In this document: in pieces, positions 28,660 to 39,210 of the stretch
Layout: each line of letters begins with the position of its first letter
How positions within the stretch are numbered: position 1 is the first letter of the stretch
DNA from: Streptomyces sp. SCSIO 30461
GTDB taxonomy: Bacteria; Actinomycetota; Actinomycetes; Streptomycetales; Streptomycetaceae
Direction of reading: 5' to 3'
Assembly (NCBI RefSeq): GCF_037023745.1
Contig: NZ_CP146101.1
Location: 124,001-188,000 of the forward strand
DNA length: 64,000 nt
Notes under the pieces: generated by a model
What the model saw: the letters and a program-made list of their open reading frames with translations, nothing else
What the model was told of the DNA's origin: nothing
Databases searched by the model: none
Translations under genes and position numbers: made by a program

Positions 28660-31065
28660 TCAATGGTCCACCTTCTCACCCGTGTCCGACGGGTCCCTGC
28701 TTTCCGGAAGGGTGTCCGGCCCAGGGTCACTCGGCTGCTGCCCTGCGCTGTCGGCCGCGGTGTCGGCGACGGCATCGCCGCCATCGTCTGCGTCCTCGGG
28801 CGCGGCGGCATCAGCGTCGTCGGCGGTGCCCTCGCGGGCGGCGGCGCGCTTGCGCTGGGTGTACATCCTTACTCCGGCGAGGACAAGGAGAAGTACACCG
28901 CCCGCGATGACAAGCATCACGGTCGGGGTGACTTCGGAGACCTTGACTGTGAAGGTCATCCGGTCGCCGTAGGGGATCCCTTCCTTGGTGTAAAGCTGGG
29001 CGGTCACCTGGACCGGGCCGTTGGCGTTGGCAGCGGCGGCGAACTTCACGGACTGGCTGTGTCCGCCCTCGACCTTGATCTGCTGCTCCGCCGCATCACT
29101 TCGGTCATCGAGCTTCAACCGGGTCGGGTTGCCGGACTCCAGCCTGAGGACCAGGTCGACCCCTTGGAGCAGCTTGTTCTGCACCGTCACGGGGATCGTG
29201 GCGCTGCGGCCCGAGAGCGTCAGCGCGGACTTCTCGATCAGCCTGACCTCGGTCCTGAGGTCCTCCAGGAAGGTCTGCACCCCTCTGCGGTAGTCGGCCG
29301 CCGCGGCAGCTCTGCCCCGCCAGGATGTGGACATCTCCCGGTCCAGCGCGTTGCCGAACGGTGTCACGACCCGGTCCTGCGCTGTGAGGATGACCTTGAA
29401 GTTGTTCAGGGTCTCCTGCGTGGTGCGGATGTCCTGGAAGGTCTGGACCGGCAGCTCCTGGGCTCGGAGTCGGCCCGGATAGCTCTTCGCGCCCGGTACG
29501 TCCGTGGTCGCGTCGGGGTCGGGCTTCGCTGCCGCCACCGCGATGAGGTCCACCTGCTGGACCCAGCGCTGATCCGCGAGCGAGTGCAGGGCGTTCGCCA
29601 TCGTCTGCGCCTGGGACGCTGTCAGCATCCGCTGCGGTGCGACCACGACGGTGCGCTGCTTGCTGGGAGCCTGGAGGGTCAGGGCCAGCGTCTGCGCCAG
29701 GAACCTCTGGACCGCGAGGGTCGAGCCGTCCGCCGTGGCCAGATCGCCCTGGAAGGCAGTGGAAAGCCGGGCGTCCGCGACGACCGCCGTGGTACCGCCG
29801 CCGATGGGCCGTGCCGCGGACGGTGTGTAGGACACCGGGCCGGTCTCCCTGAGGCTGTCACCGCGGGCGATGATCTTGTCGGCGCCCGCCGAAGTCGCGA
29901 CATCGACGATCGACGGGTCGATCGCACCCTCGACCGGCCAGGCGAAGTCTATGGACGGCTTCACATGGAGGATCGTCTCCACGGTGCTCTCGGCGACCGT
30001 GGTGGCCGACTGGAGCTGGCTCAGGGAGCCGGAGACGTCCTTACCTCGATGGGCGAGAGACGCCAGGTCGGGATCGCCGAACGGCAGCGCGACGACGTTG
30101 CTCCCCTGCACCGCTTTCTCCAGCGAGCTCAGCCACTGCTTGGCCACGTCCTGGTTACGGCCGGGCGCCGTGGTGTCCGGCGCGGTCCTGACCTTGTACT
30201 CGCCGGCCATCGCCTCGACCGTGGCGAGCAGATCCGGATCGATGACCCAGGTCACAGGCAGTTCGCTGCCCAGCGACACAAGCCGCTCCAGCCGGCCACC
30301 GGGAGCCAGCTCCGCCGCCAGGGCCGCGTCATCCTCGAAGATCGGGCTCTGCCGTTCGTCCGTGTTGGTCTCCGCCGAGAGCCGTGTCGAGGAGATCAGC
30401 GGCCACAGGTAGGACATCTGGGTCTTGGTGTCCGCAGCCACCGGCTGCCAGGGCAGAAGGGTCCGCTCGATGCCCAGGACGTGCTCGTACTGCTCGCTGG
30501 AGGTCTGCCCCGAGAGGACCACTCCGAGCTGGTACACGCCGTTCTCGTCCTCGTCGAGACCGAGCTTGCCCACCGGGACGCTCAGCGAGAAGTCCTCGCT
30601 GAGGCCGGCTGCGATGGTCGGAAGCTCGACGGTGTACGGGGCGCCCAGCTTGTCGCCGTCGTCACCGGGCGAGTACGCGCCGCGCTCGGACACGTCGTCG
30701 ATCTCGGAGCGCCCGTCCAGACGGGGGCCCACCAGGAGATCGACTTCGGCTTCGGTGACGGCTTCCTTGCCCTTGTTGGTCACGGTGCCGCTCAGGGTGA
30801 GCGTGTCGCCCTTCACGGGAGCGGCGGGAGACAAGGTGTCCAAGAACACATCGACACCGGTCGACGCGGGCGTCTTCGCGGCAGCCGGTGCGGTCTGTGC
30901 CACACCTGCGGTCCGGGCCGTCGGCGCGGCCTGCGCGGCCGGTGTCGCCGCTCCGTTGATCAGAGCGGCCAGCAGTGGTGCTGCCGCGATGACGGCGACT
31001 GTGCGCCGCAGCCACCGGCGGGCAGGAGAGGTCCCCATCCCCTGGAATTCTGCCGCCTCGGCCAC
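28660..31065 (-). CDS. Secreted/membrane-anchored DUF6049 protein
   Basis: 801 residues from GTG at 31065. The N-terminus is a signal peptide (RRWLRRTVAVIAAAPLLAALINGAA, cleavage near AQA), followed by a large extracytoplasmic region (DUF6049) with Ig-like segments (KGDTLTLSGTVTNKGKEAV). A single C-terminal span (VMLVIAGGVLLLVLAGVRMY) and a cytoplasmic tail rich in Lys/Arg then Asp/Glu follow. The topology suggests an envelope-spanning scaffold. It is first in the murJ-pseudokinase-sigM block and divergent from cca. Function unknown. Confidence 0.85.
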   Translation of the reverse strand: MAEAAEFQGMGTSPARRWLRRTVAVIAAAPLLAALINGAATPAAQAAPTARTAGVAQTAPAAAKTPASTGVDVFLDTLSPAAPVKGDTLTLSGTVTNKGKEAVTEAEVDLLVGPRLDGRSEIDDVSERGAYSPGDDGDKLGAPYTVELPTIAAGLSEDFSLSVPVGKLGLDEDENGVYQLGVVLSGQTSSEQYEHVLGIERTLLPWQPVAADTKTQMSYLWPLISSTRLSAETNTDERQSPIFEDDAALAAELAPGGRLERLVSLGSELPVTWVIDPDLLATVEAMAGEYKVRTAPDTTAPGRNQDVAKQWLSSLEKAVQGSNVVALPFGDPDLASLAHRGKDVSGSLSQLQSATTVAESTVETILHVKPSIDFAWPVEGAIDPSIVDVATSAGADKIIARGDSLRETGPVSYTPSAARPIGGGTTAVVADARLSTAFQGDLATADGSTLAVQRFLAQTLALTLQAPSKQRTVVVAPQRMLTASQAQTMANALHSLADQRWVQQVDLIAVAAAKPDPDATTDVPGAKSYPGRLRAQELPVQTFQDIRTTQETLNNFKVILTAQDRVVTPFGNALDREMSTSWRGRAAAAADYRRGVQTFLEDLRTEVRLIEKSALTLSGRSATIPVTVQNKLLQGVDLVLRLESGNPTRLKLDDRSDAAEQQIKVEGGHSQSVKFAAAANANGPVQVTAQLYTKEGIPYGDRMTFTVKVSEVTPTVMLVIAGGVLLLVLAGVRMYTQRKRAAAREGTADDADAAAPEDADDGGDAVADTAADSAGQQPSDPGPDTLPESRDPSDTGEKVDH

Positions 31066-31304
31066 GCGCTCGTCCGTCCCTTGTCGTCGTCTGCTGCCGT
31101 TGGTGGGCGGTGTCAGTGCCTCGGCTGAGTGACCTGGCCGCACCGGCCGTATCCAGGCATGGTAACGAGGTGCGCCATGGCGGAGTGCCGTCGACTGCGC
31201 CACATGATCGCTGCGGGGATGCGCTGGTGACCTTGATCCGGGGACCCGAGGCACCGGTAAAAGGGTGAAGCCCATGTCCGCACGGGCACGTACCCTGTGC
31301 TGTT

Positions 31305-32771
31305 GTGCCGAACGCCAACGAAGACAACCCCACCGCCCTGAATCAGGTGCAGCACCGCGCGGTCACGGAACTGCTGAGGGTGTCCCCTGTCGCCGATGAG
31401 CTTGCTCACCGTTTCAAGCAAGCGGGATTCCGCCTTGCCCTGGTGGGCGGATCGGTCCGGGACGCGCTGCTGGGGCGACTCGGCAACGATCTCGACTTCA
31501 CCACGGACGCCCGCCCCGGGGACGTACTGAGAATCGTCCGGCCATGGGCGGACTCGGTATGGGATGTGGGGATCGCGTTCGGCACTGTGGGCTGCCAGAA
31601 GAGCGCCCCGGTCGGGGACGCGGTGCAGGATTTCCAGATCGAGATCACCACCTATCGCTCCGAGGCCTACGACCGGACCTCGCGCAAGCCCGAAGTGTCC
31701 TACGGCGAATCCATCGAGGAGGACCTCGTCCGCCGGGACTTCACGGTCAACGCGATGGCGCTCGCCCTCCCGGAGATGGAATTCATCGACCCCCATGGAG
31801 GCCGGGCGGATCTGGCGGCGCGGGTGCTGCGCACGCCCGGAACGCCTGAGGAGTCGTTCTCCGACGACCCGCTGCGCATGCTGAGGGCAGCACGCTTCGC
31901 CGCCCAGCTGGACTTCGAGGTGGCCCCCGAGGTCATCGGCGCGATGAACGACATGGCGGACCGTATCGAGATCGTCTCCGCCGAGCGCATCCGGGACGAG
32001 CTCAACAAACTGGTTGTCTCCCGGCATCCCAGGAAGGGCTTGGCGCTGCTGGTCGAGACCGGCCTTGCCGGTCATTTCCTCCCAGAGCTTCCCGCCCTCC
32101 GGCTGGAGAGTGACGAGCACCACCGTCACAAGGATGTATACGAACACTCGCTCACCGTGCTGGATCAGGCGATCGACCTCGAGCAGGGAGGCCCTGATCT
32201 GGTGCTGCGGCTGTCCGCGCTGCTGCATGACATCGGCAAGCCCAGGACTCGCCGCTTCGAGTCTGATGGCCGGGTCTCCTTCCACCACCACGAGGTGGTG
32301 GGGGCCAAGATGGTCAAGAAGCGGCTGACGGCGCTCAAGTACTCCAATGACATGGTCAAGGACATCTCGCGGTTGGTGGAACTGCATCTGCGCTTCCACG
32401 GCTACGGTGACGGTGAATGGACCGACTCGGCGGTGCGACGCTATGTAAGGGATGCGGGCCCCCTGCTTGAGCGGCTGCACAAACTGACCCGCTCGGACTG
32501 CACGACCCGGAACAAGCGGAAGGCGAGCGCGCTGTCCAGGGCCTACGACGGGCTTGAAGAGCGCATCGCTGAGCTGAAGGAGCAGGAAGAGCTGGACTCG
32601 ATCCGTCCGGATCTGGACGGCAATCAGATCATGGAGATTCTCGGCGTCGGCCCGGGGCCGGTGATCGGCAAGGCTTACCAGGCGCTGCTGGAGCTGCGTC
32701 TGGAGCATGGGCCGATGGAGCACGAGGCTGCGGTGGCGGCGCTCAAGGAGTGGTGGGCCGGTCAGGACTGA
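31305..32771 (+). CDS. cca: CCA-adding tRNA nucleotidyltransferase
   Basis: Adds or repairs the 3' CCA of tRNAs; the tRNA-Ile in this window lacks an encoded CCA, consistent with need for it. 488 residues: the polymerase head with LVGGSVRDALLGR and NDLDFTTDARP (the metal-binding D-x-D), the YRSEAYD/RRDFTVNAMA region, and a C-terminal HD domain (LLHDIGKPRTR). GTG start with no clear ribosome binding site, possibly leaderless. It is divergent from the DUF6049 gene with about 240 bases between. Confidence 0.95.
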   Translation: MPNANEDNPTALNQVQHRAVTELLRVSPVADELAHRFKQAGFRLALVGGSVRDALLGRLGNDLDFTTDARPGDVLRIVRPWADSVWDVGIAFGTVGCQKSAPVGDAVQDFQIEITTYRSEAYDRTSRKPEVSYGESIEEDLVRRDFTVNAMALALPEMEFIDPHGGRADLAARVLRTPGTPEESFSDDPLRMLRAARFAAQLDFEVAPEVIGAMNDMADRIEIVSAERIRDELNKLVVSRHPRKGLALLVETGLAGHFLPELPALRLESDEHHRHKDVYEHSLTVLDQAIDLEQGGPDLVLRLSALLHDIGKPRTRRFESDGRVSFHHHEVVGAKMVKKRLTALKYSNDMVKDISRLVELHLRFHGYGDGEWTDSAVRRYVRDAGPLLERLHKLTRSDCTTRNKRKASALSRAYDGLEERIAELKEQEELDSIRPDLDGNQIMEILGVGPGPVIGKAYQALLELRLEHGPMEHEAAVAALKEWWAGQD

Positions 32772-32792
32772 GCCCCGTGCTGCGCTCATCGT

Positions 32793-32806
32793 GTTTCACG
32801 TGAAAC
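32793..32806. promoter_or_regulatory. parS: parS site 5
   Basis: An exact GTTTCACGTGAAAC in the 80-base convergent gap between cca and the MFS gene, 44 bases (start to start) from site 6. Confidence 0.93.
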
Positions 32807-32836
32807 ACGCACCCGCGCGGTCGCGCCGGGCGCCGT

Positions 32837-32850
32837 GTTTCACGTGAAAC
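32837..32850. promoter_or_regulatory. parS: parS site 6
   Basis: The second of a close pair of exact parS copies. It ends 2 bases before the stop codon of the leftward MFS gene. The pair is the only tandem arrangement in this window. Confidence 0.93.
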
Positions 32851-32851
32851 A

Positions 32852-34114
32852 TCAGCCCTTGTCTGCGCGGTGTCGCGTCAGGATGAGCGCAACCACCGCA
32901 TAGAGCAGCGCCATCAGGATCACCAGCGGCCCGGACTTGCCGTCGGGGGGCAGGATCAGTGCCGCCAGCCCGACCGCCGTGACGAAGGCGACGTTGAAGA
33001 GCATGTCGTAGAGGGCGAACACCCGGCCGCGAAAGGCGTCGTCGACGGTTGTCTGGACGACCGTGTCCGTGGCGATCTTCGCTCCTTGGGTGACGGCGCC
33101 CAGGACGAACGCGGCGATGAGCATGGGTACGGGGGCGAAGGGCAGACCGAGGGCCGGTTCAAGGACGGCCGCGCCGCCCGCGCATGTCGCCATCCAGCCG
33201 TACGGGCCGAGCCGGTTCACCGCCCAGGGGGTGATGACGGCTGCGGTGAGGAAGCCGACCCCGGAGACACCCACCGCCAACCCCAGCAAGGTCAGCCCCT
33301 GCCTCTCGGTCGTCGGCCAGGCGTACCGGCACAGGGTCAGCACCATGACCGTCAGTGCGCCGTAGCAGAAGCGGAAGAGGGTCATCGCGCCAAGTGCCCT
33401 TGCGGCGGTCCGGCGTTCGGCGAGATGCCGCAGCCCGCTGACGAGCCCCCGCGCGGTGGAGGCCAATGCCGCCGCCAGTCGCGGCTGCAACTGCTCGGGG
33501 TCGGGGCCGAGCAGTGAGCGGGCCATCCTCAGTGAGGCCAGTCCGGCACAGAGGTAGAGCGCCGAGCCCAGCAGGACGACTGCGGCGTCAGAGTCGGCCA
33601 TGCCTAGACGTACGGCGAAGGCGAGCCCGCCTCCGGCGGTCGCGGCGATGGTGCCCGCGGTCGGTGACAGGGAATTGGCCATCACCAACCGGTCCTCATC
33701 GACTACCCGGGGCAGGGAGGCTGACAGTCCCGCCAGGATGAAGCGGTTGATGGCCGTTACGCAGAGGGCTGAGGCGTAGAAGAGCCAGTCCGGGAGGGCG
33801 GCGACGATCAGTAGCGCGGTGACGGTGGCGAGCGCGGCACGCAGCAGATTGCCGTAGAAGAAGACCTGTCGGCGCTGCCAGCGATCCAGGAGTACACCGG
33901 CGAACGGGCCGACGAACGAGTACGGCAGCAGCAGTACGGCCATGGCCGAAGCGATGGCGGCCGGGGAGGTCTGCCGTTCTGGTGAGAAGACGACATAGGT
34001 GGCGAGTGCGATCTGGTAGACCCCGTCGGCCGACTGGGAGAGCAGCCTCACGGCCAGCAGACGGCGGAACCCGGAGAACCGCATGAGTACGCGCAGATCA
34101 CCTACGACAGGCAT
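32852..34114 (-). CDS. MFS transporter
   Basis: 420 residues with about 12 hydrophobic segments. The loop motif GVLLDRWQRRQVFFYGNLL (variant of the MFS G-x3-D-R/K-x-G-R-R signature) lies after helix 2, and a repeat-like DAFRGRVFALYDMLF follows in the second half. It is of the multidrug/macrolide-efflux (MFS_3-like) type; substrate unknown. The start at 34114 (MPVVGDLRVLM) is preferred for homology, with a weak ribosome binding site; a start at 34159 is possible. It faces cca across the two parS sites. Confidence 0.82.
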   Translation of the reverse strand: MPVVGDLRVLMRFSGFRRLLAVRLLSQSADGVYQIALATYVVFSPERQTSPAAIASAMAVLLLPYSFVGPFAGVLLDRWQRRQVFFYGNLLRAALATVTALLIVAALPDWLFYASALCVTAINRFILAGLSASLPRVVDEDRLVMANSLSPTAGTIAATAGGGLAFAVRLGMADSDAAVVLLGSALYLCAGLASLRMARSLLGPDPEQLQPRLAAALASTARGLVSGLRHLAERRTAARALGAMTLFRFCYGALTVMVLTLCRYAWPTTERQGLTLLGLAVGVSGVGFLTAAVITPWAVNRLGPYGWMATCAGGAAVLEPALGLPFAPVPMLIAAFVLGAVTQGAKIATDTVVQTTVDDAFRGRVFALYDMLFNVAFVTAVGLAALILPPDGKSGPLVILMALLYAVVALILTRHRADKG

Positions 34115-34216
34115 GTCCGCCAGCGTCACACAGAACGAGGGTCCCCGGGCAGATGCCACGGGGACCCTCGGGTGTCCGGAAGGACGGGCGCACTCGCGCC
34201 CAGGAGGACGTGCGTG

Positions 34217-35299
34217 TTAGCGCTCGACCTCGCCCTTGATGAACTTCTCGACGTTCGCGCGGGCCTCGTCGTCGAAGTACTGCACCGGCGGGGACTTCAT
34301 GAAGTAAGAGGACGCGGAGAGGATCGGGCCGCCGATGCCGCGGTCCTTGGCGATCTTCGCCGCACGCACGGCGTCGATGATGACACCGGCCGAGTTCGGG
34401 GAGTCCCAGACCTCGAGCTTGTACTCCAGGTTCAGCGGGACGTCACCGAAGGCGCGACCCTCCAGGCGGACGTACGCCCACTTGCGGTCGTCCAGCCAGG
34501 CCACATAGTCCGAGGGACCGATGTGGACGTTGTTCTCGCCGAGGTCGCGGTCCGGGATCTGGGAGGTGACAGCCTGGGTCTTGGAGATCTTCTTGGACTC
34601 CAGGCGCTCGCGCTCCAGCATGTTCTTGAAGTCCATGTTGCCGCCGACGTTGAGCTGCATCGTGCGGTCCAGGATCACACCGCGGTCCTCGAACAGCTTC
34701 GCCATGACGCGGTGCGTGATGGTGGCGCCGACCTGGGACTTGATGTCGTCACCGACGATCGGCACGCCGGCCTCGGTGAACTTGTCGGCCCACTCCTTGG
34801 TGCCGGCGATGAAGACCGGGAGCGCGTTGACGAAGGCGACCTTGGCGTCGATGGCGCACTGCGCGTAGTACTTCGCCGCCTCCTCGGAACCCACCGGCAG
34901 GTAGCAGACGAGGACGTCGACCTGCTGGTCCCTGAGGACCTGGACGACATCGACGGGAGCCTCGGCCGACTCCTCGATGGTCTGGCGGTAGTACTTGCCC
35001 AGGCCGTCGAGGGTGTGGCCGCGCTGGACCTTCACGCCCGTGCTCGGCACATCGCAGATCTTGATGGTGTTGTTCTCGCTGGCACCGATGGCGTCCGCGA
35101 GGTCGAGGCCGACCTTCTTCGCGTCGACGTCGAAGGCGGCCACGAAGTCGACGTCCCGGACGTGGTAGTCGCCGAACTGGACGTGCATCAGCCCCGGCAC
35201 CTTGGAGGCCGGGTCGGCGTCCTTGTAGTACTCGACGCCCTGCACCAGCGAGGCGGCGCAGTTGCCCACGCCGACGATGGCTACGCGAACCGAACCCAT
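34217..35299 (-). CDS. ino1: Inositol-3-phosphate synthase
   Basis: Converts glucose-6-phosphate to 1L-myo-inositol-1-phosphate, the precursor for mycothiol and phosphatidylinositol in actinomycetes. 360 residues from ATG at 35299 (GGGAGC upstream). It has the NAD-binding [16 protein letters not shown], the conserved [30 protein letters not shown], and [12 protein letters not shown]. It lies 58 bases after the PadR gene on the same strand, suggesting joint control by that regulator. Confidence 0.93.
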   Translation of the reverse strand: MGSVRVAIVGVGNCAASLVQGVEYYKDADPASKVPGLMHVQFGDYHVRDVDFVAAFDVDAKKVGLDLADAIGASENNTIKICDVPSTGVKVQRGHTLDGLGKYYRQTIEESAEAPVDVVQVLRDQQVDVLVCYLPVGSEEAAKYYAQCAIDAKVAFVNALPVFIAGTKEWADKFTEAGVPIVGDDIKSQVGATITHRVMAKLFEDRGVILDRTMQLNVGGNMDFKNMLERERLESKKISKTQAVTSQIPDRDLGENNVHIGPSDYVAWLDDRKWAYVRLEGRAFGDVPLNLEYKLEVWDSPNSAGVIIDAVRAAKIAKDRGIGGPILSASSYFMKSPPVQYFDDEARANVEKFIKGEVER

Positions 35300-35357
35300 T
35301 CCGGTTGCTCCCTGTCCCTGTTTGTTCTCGTACGAGACCTGCGTGTTCCGCGGGGTC

Positions 35358-36077
35358 TCACTTGGTGGTGTCATCGGACGGATCCGGCTGGTCGGGTGCC
35401 CTGGAAGGGCTCCCTTCCGAGGGCGCTGCCCCTTGATGCCGGGGCAGGCCGCCCGTCTCATCAGATGTGGTGTCCTGCCGAGGACCGTCTCCAGCGGAAG
35501 GGGACCGGCGCTGGTCCCGTCCCGCTCGCTCGCTCTCGATCAGCTCGTTCAACCAGCGCACCTCACGCTCCACGGACTCCATGCCGTGGCGCTGGAGCTC
35601 GAGCGTGTAGTCGTCGAGGCGCTCGCGGGTGCGGGCGAGCGAGGCGCTCATCTTCTCCAGCCGCTCCTCGAGCCTGCTGCGTCTGCCCTCCAGCACACGC
35701 ATCCTCACCTCACGCTCCGTCTGCCCGAAGAAGGCGAAACGAGCCGCGAAGTGCTCGTCCTCCCAGGTGTCGGGGCCGGTGTGGGAGAGGAGTTCCTCGA
35801 AGTGCTCCTTGCCTTCGGCGGTCAGCCGGTAGACGATCTTGGCTCGTCGACCCGCCAGCGAGGCGGCCAGGGCGTCCTCGGGCGCGCTGCCCGGCTCTTC
35901 GATCAACCACCCGTTGGCGACCAGCGTCTTGAGGCAGGGGTAGAGCGTCCCGTAACTGAACGCCCGGAAGATCCCCAGCGACGTGTTGAGCCGCTTGCGC
36001 AGCTCGTATCCGTGCATCGGGGCCTCACGGAGCAGGCCGAGGACGGCGAACTCGAGGATGCCGGAACGCCTGCTCAT
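35358..36077 (-). CDS. PadR-family transcriptional regulator
   Basis: 239 residues from ATG at 36077 (GGAGGAGG upstream). A winged-helix N-terminus ([24 protein letters not shown], then [18 protein letters not shown]), an intermediate [16 protein letters not shown], a coiled-coil-like C-terminal region with Arg/Glu-rich helices (about 110-190), and a disordered acidic/proline tail. A perfect 21-bp dyad upstream (36126-36146) is its likely operator. ino1 follows. Confidence 0.9.
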   Translation of the reverse strand: MSRRSGILEFAVLGLLREAPMHGYELRKRLNTSLGIFRAFSYGTLYPCLKTLVANGWLIEEPGSAPEDALAASLAGRRAKIVYRLTAEGKEHFEELLSHTGPDTWEDEHFAARFAFFGQTEREVRMRVLEGRRSRLEERLEKMSASLARTRERLDDYTLELQRHGMESVEREVRWLNELIESERAGRDQRRSPSAGDGPRQDTTSDETGGLPRHQGAAPSEGSPSRAPDQPDPSDDTTK

Positions 36078-36125
36078 CGATCGCCTCCTCCGTTCTTCCG
36101 GACCCGGGTGCACTTATGCCGCTCT

Positions 36126-36146
36126 GATGTATCGACTCGATACATC
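36126..36146. promoter_or_regulatory. Operator-like palindrome upstream of the PadR gene
   Basis: Two perfect 10-base half-sites, GATGTATCGA (36126-36135) and TCGATACATC (36137-36146), flank a central C. It lies 48 bases upstream of the padR start codon, in the 369-base divergent gap before the PBP gene. The ATGTAT...ATACAT form is typical of PadR operators. No other gene or clear signal is seen in 36147-36446 beyond the PBP promoter region. Confidence 0.7.
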
Positions 36147-36446
36147 CAGACGATAGAACGGTGTTCCTGTGGCGACAAGTGGGACTCTCGTGACCGGCGT
36201 CACATCGTCAATTCACAGCGAGGGACTTGCCGGTTTAGGGGTTAATTTTCCACTCAAGACGTTTTTGTCCATGCGTAGGCTGTGCGGCATGCAGACCACC
36301 GGGAACCATGCGGCGCCTTCAAACGTCGTCCTCCCGGATGCATCACGGATGAGCCCGATCGCGGGCTGGTCCGTATTGATTGCGGGGGGACCGGATCACA
36401 ACTGCCGCTTCCAGGCGTTTACGCCTGCCCGAGGAGTAGTCGTTCG

Positions 36447-39188
36447 ATGAGCGAGCACCGTCGCAAACCACCCCAGCCGCAGGGTGGCGGACGTGCCGCG
36501 GCCAGGCGTGCCGCCCAGCAGCCGACAGGTCGCCGCGCAGCCCCGCACGGGGGCGCAGGCACGGGATCCCCTTCAGACGCATACGGACAGCCGTCGTACG
36601 GCGGACGTGCCGAGGCCCGCCGCGCCGCGCAGCGCGGCAGCGGACGCAGACGAGCCGCCGAGGCGGGCGGAGCAGGCGCCGGCGGCCACGGCGCAGGTCG
36701 CCGCGGTACCGGCGGCGGAGGCCAGGGCGATCCCGGCCGTGACTGGGGCGGTGACCCCGGCAAGCGGAGGTTGATCGACTACCCGCGGTACAACATGTAC
36801 GGCTGGCGGCGCTGGGTGCCGTCGTGGAAGCTCATCACAGGTCTGGGGCTCGGGTTCGCCGGTAGTCTGATGGTGGCGGGCACCATCGGCTACGCCGTGG
36901 TGGCCGTGCCGGACCCCGCCGCCGCCGCCGAGGCGCAGAACAACGTCTACTACTGGAGTGACGGCACCCAGATGGCCGCCACGGGTGGTGAGGTCAACCG
37001 TCAGATCCTCACGCCCGAGAACATCCCGTCGGAAATGAAGTCCGCCGTGATCTCCGCGGAGAACAAGACGTTCGAGACCGACTCGGGTGTCGACCCGATG
37101 GGTATCGCCCGCGCCGTCTTCAACATGGCGAGGGGTGGTCAGACCCAGGGCGGTTCCACGATCACCCAGCAGTACGTCAAGAACGCCATGCTGAACCAGG
37201 AGCAGACTCTGAGCCGGAAGGCCAAGGAGCTCTTCATCTCCATGAAGGTGGACACCCGCCTTTCCAAAGAGCAGATCATGGCGGGCTATCTGAACACCTC
37301 CTACTACGGGCGTGGCGCCTACGGAGTCCAGGCGGCGGCGCGCACCTACTTCAACAAGGACGCGAAGGATCTCGACGCCAGCCAGTGCGCCTTCCTCGCC
37401 GCACTTCTGAAGGGCGCCACGTACTTCGATCCGGCCGGTGCCACCGAGATCGACCGGGCCGCCACCCCGGAGGCCAACACCAGGCGCGTCACCGAGCGTT
37501 GGACCTGGATCCTCGACGAGATGGTCAAGGACAAGCGTCTCGACGTGGCGGAGCGCGAGAAGTTCCGTGTCTTCCCCAAGGTCGAGAAGCCGAAGAAGAA
37601 TGCCCAGCTGGGCGGGCAGATCGGCTATCTGGTGGACTTGGCCAAGGCCAACTTCATCAACAACAACGAGAGAGGCATCACGGTCGGTGACCTGACCAAG
37701 GGCGGTTATGAGATCCGCACCACCTTCGACAAGAAGAAGGTGGAGGCGCTCCAGAAGTCGGTCCAGAAGGTCTACAAGGAGAACATCGACCCCGAGAAGC
37801 GCCCGGACAAGGACACCCATGTCCAGTTCGGTGGTGCATCGGTGAATCCGGAGAACGGCGCGATCGTGGCCGTCTACGGCGGTACCGACGCGACCAAGCA
37901 CTTCACCAACAACGCCGACGAGACCGGCGCCCAGGTCGGATCGACGTTCAAGCCCTTCGTGCTGGCCGCGGCCATGCAGGACGGCGTGCGTGACCCGTCG
38001 CTCGGTGACGACCAGGGCGCGGAGAGCCGCACCCGTGTCGATCCCGACAAGAGCAAGTACAACGGCGTCAACAAGCTCAAGATCAGGAACTACGACGGCA
38101 CCGTCTGGCGCAACGAGAAGAACGAGGAATGGCTCCAGACCAATGACGGGGGGGAGTCCTACCGGAACATCACCCTGCGCGAAGCCATGATCCACTCGGC
38201 CAACTCGCCCTTCGCCCAGTTGGGCATGGACGTCGGCATCTCGAACGTCCGGCAGACCGCGATCAAGGCGGGTCTCCGAGAGGAGAGCCTGGTCAAGGGT
38301 AACGTCCCGTCGTTCTCGCTCGGTATCTCCAGCCCCAGCGCCATCCGCATGGCAGGTGCGTACGCCACGTTCGCCGCCGAGGGGAAGCAGAACGACCCGT
38401 TCTCGGTGACCGAGGTCAAGAAGGGGGGCGAGATCGTCTACAAGCACGAGGACAAGTCCAAGACGGCCTTCTCGTCCGCCATCTCGAGCAATGTGACCGA
38501 TGTGCTCAAGGACGTCGTGGAGAAGGGGACCGGCACCAACGCCAGGCTCCCTGGACGCGAGGTCGCGGGCAAGACCGGCACCACCGACGGCAACAAGTCC
38601 GCCTGGTTCGTGGGATACACCCCGCAACTGGTGACGGCCATCGACATGTACCGGATGGACGACAACGCGGAGAACAAGAACCGCAAGTTCCTGGAGATGT
38701 TCGGGACCGGCGGGCAGAAGAAGATCCACGGTGCGTCGTTCCCGTCCGAGATCTTCAAGGACTACATGACGGTCGCTCTCAAGGGTCAGAAGGCCGTCTC
38801 GTTCCCCGAGCCGGAGCCGCTCGACGCCGAGGCCGTCTGTGGGGCCGGCAAGCGCTGCTCCTCGCCGTCGCCGTCCGTGTCCGCCTCGCCTTCCGAGGAA
38901 CCCTCGCAGAGCCCCTCTGCGAGCCCTTCCGAGGAGCCGTCCCAGTCGCCTGATCCCGAGGAGAGCTGCGGGCGATTCGACTGGAACTGCGACCCCGTAG
39001 GCGGCCAGGACGGCGGAGGCGACAACGGCGGCAATGACATCGGAGGTACGGCGGACGGCGGCGCCACGGACGGTGGAGTGACCACCAGCCCGTCACCGCC
39101 GCCCGGCACCAACGGCAACGGCGGCAACAACGGTGGCAACGACGGAGGCGCCGACAACGGCGGCTTCTTCGGGGGAGCGGGAGGCTGA
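36447..39188 (+). CDS. Class A penicillin-binding protein (transglycosylase/transpeptidase)
   Basis: A bifunctional peptidoglycan synthase, 913 residues from ATG at 36447 (GAGGAG upstream). It has a disordered Arg/Gly-rich cytoplasmic arm (about 1-115), one membrane span (LITGLGLGFAGSLMVAGTIG), a GT51 domain (AENKTFETDSGVD, GGSTITQQYVKN), and a transpeptidase domain with SxxK (GSTFKPF), SxN (HSANSP) and KTG (AGKTGTT). The C-terminal extracellular tail (about 790-913) is low-complexity Ser/Pro/Glu, then Gly/Asn/Asp-rich, with one C-x6-C pair (CGRFDWNC). Confidence 0.95.
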   Translation: MSEHRRKPPQPQGGGRAAARRAAQQPTGRRAAPHGGAGTGSPSDAYGQPSYGGRAEARRAAQRGSGRRRAAEAGGAGAGGHGAGRRGTGGGGQGDPGRDWGGDPGKRRLIDYPRYNMYGWRRWVPSWKLITGLGLGFAGSLMVAGTIGYAVVAVPDPAAAAEAQNNVYYWSDGTQMAATGGEVNRQILTPENIPSEMKSAVISAENKTFETDSGVDPMGIARAVFNMARGGQTQGGSTITQQYVKNAMLNQEQTLSRKAKELFISMKVDTRLSKEQIMAGYLNTSYYGRGAYGVQAAARTYFNKDAKDLDASQCAFLAALLKGATYFDPAGATEIDRAATPEANTRRVTERWTWILDEMVKDKRLDVAEREKFRVFPKVEKPKKNAQLGGQIGYLVDLAKANFINNNERGITVGDLTKGGYEIRTTFDKKKVEALQKSVQKVYKENIDPEKRPDKDTHVQFGGASVNPENGAIVAVYGGTDATKHFTNNADETGAQVGSTFKPFVLAAAMQDGVRDPSLGDDQGAESRTRVDPDKSKYNGVNKLKIRNYDGTVWRNEKNEEWLQTNDGGESYRNITLREAMIHSANSPFAQLGMDVGISNVRQTAIKAGLREESLVKGNVPSFSLGISSPSAIRMAGAYATFAAEGKQNDPFSVTEVKKGGEIVYKHEDKSKTAFSSAISSNVTDVLKDVVEKGTGTNARLPGREVAGKTGTTDGNKSAWFVGYTPQLVTAIDMYRMDDNAENKNRKFLEMFGTGGQKKIHGASFPSEIFKDYMTVALKGQKAVSFPEPEPLDAEAVCGAGKRCSSPSPSVSASPSEEPSQSPSASPSEEPSQSPDPEESCGRFDWNCDPVGGQDGGGDNGGNDIGGTADGGATDGGVTTSPSPPPGTNGNGGNNGGNDGGADNGGFFGGAGG

Positions 39189-39210
39189 CGCCGCGTTCAC
39201 CCTGAGCCCT

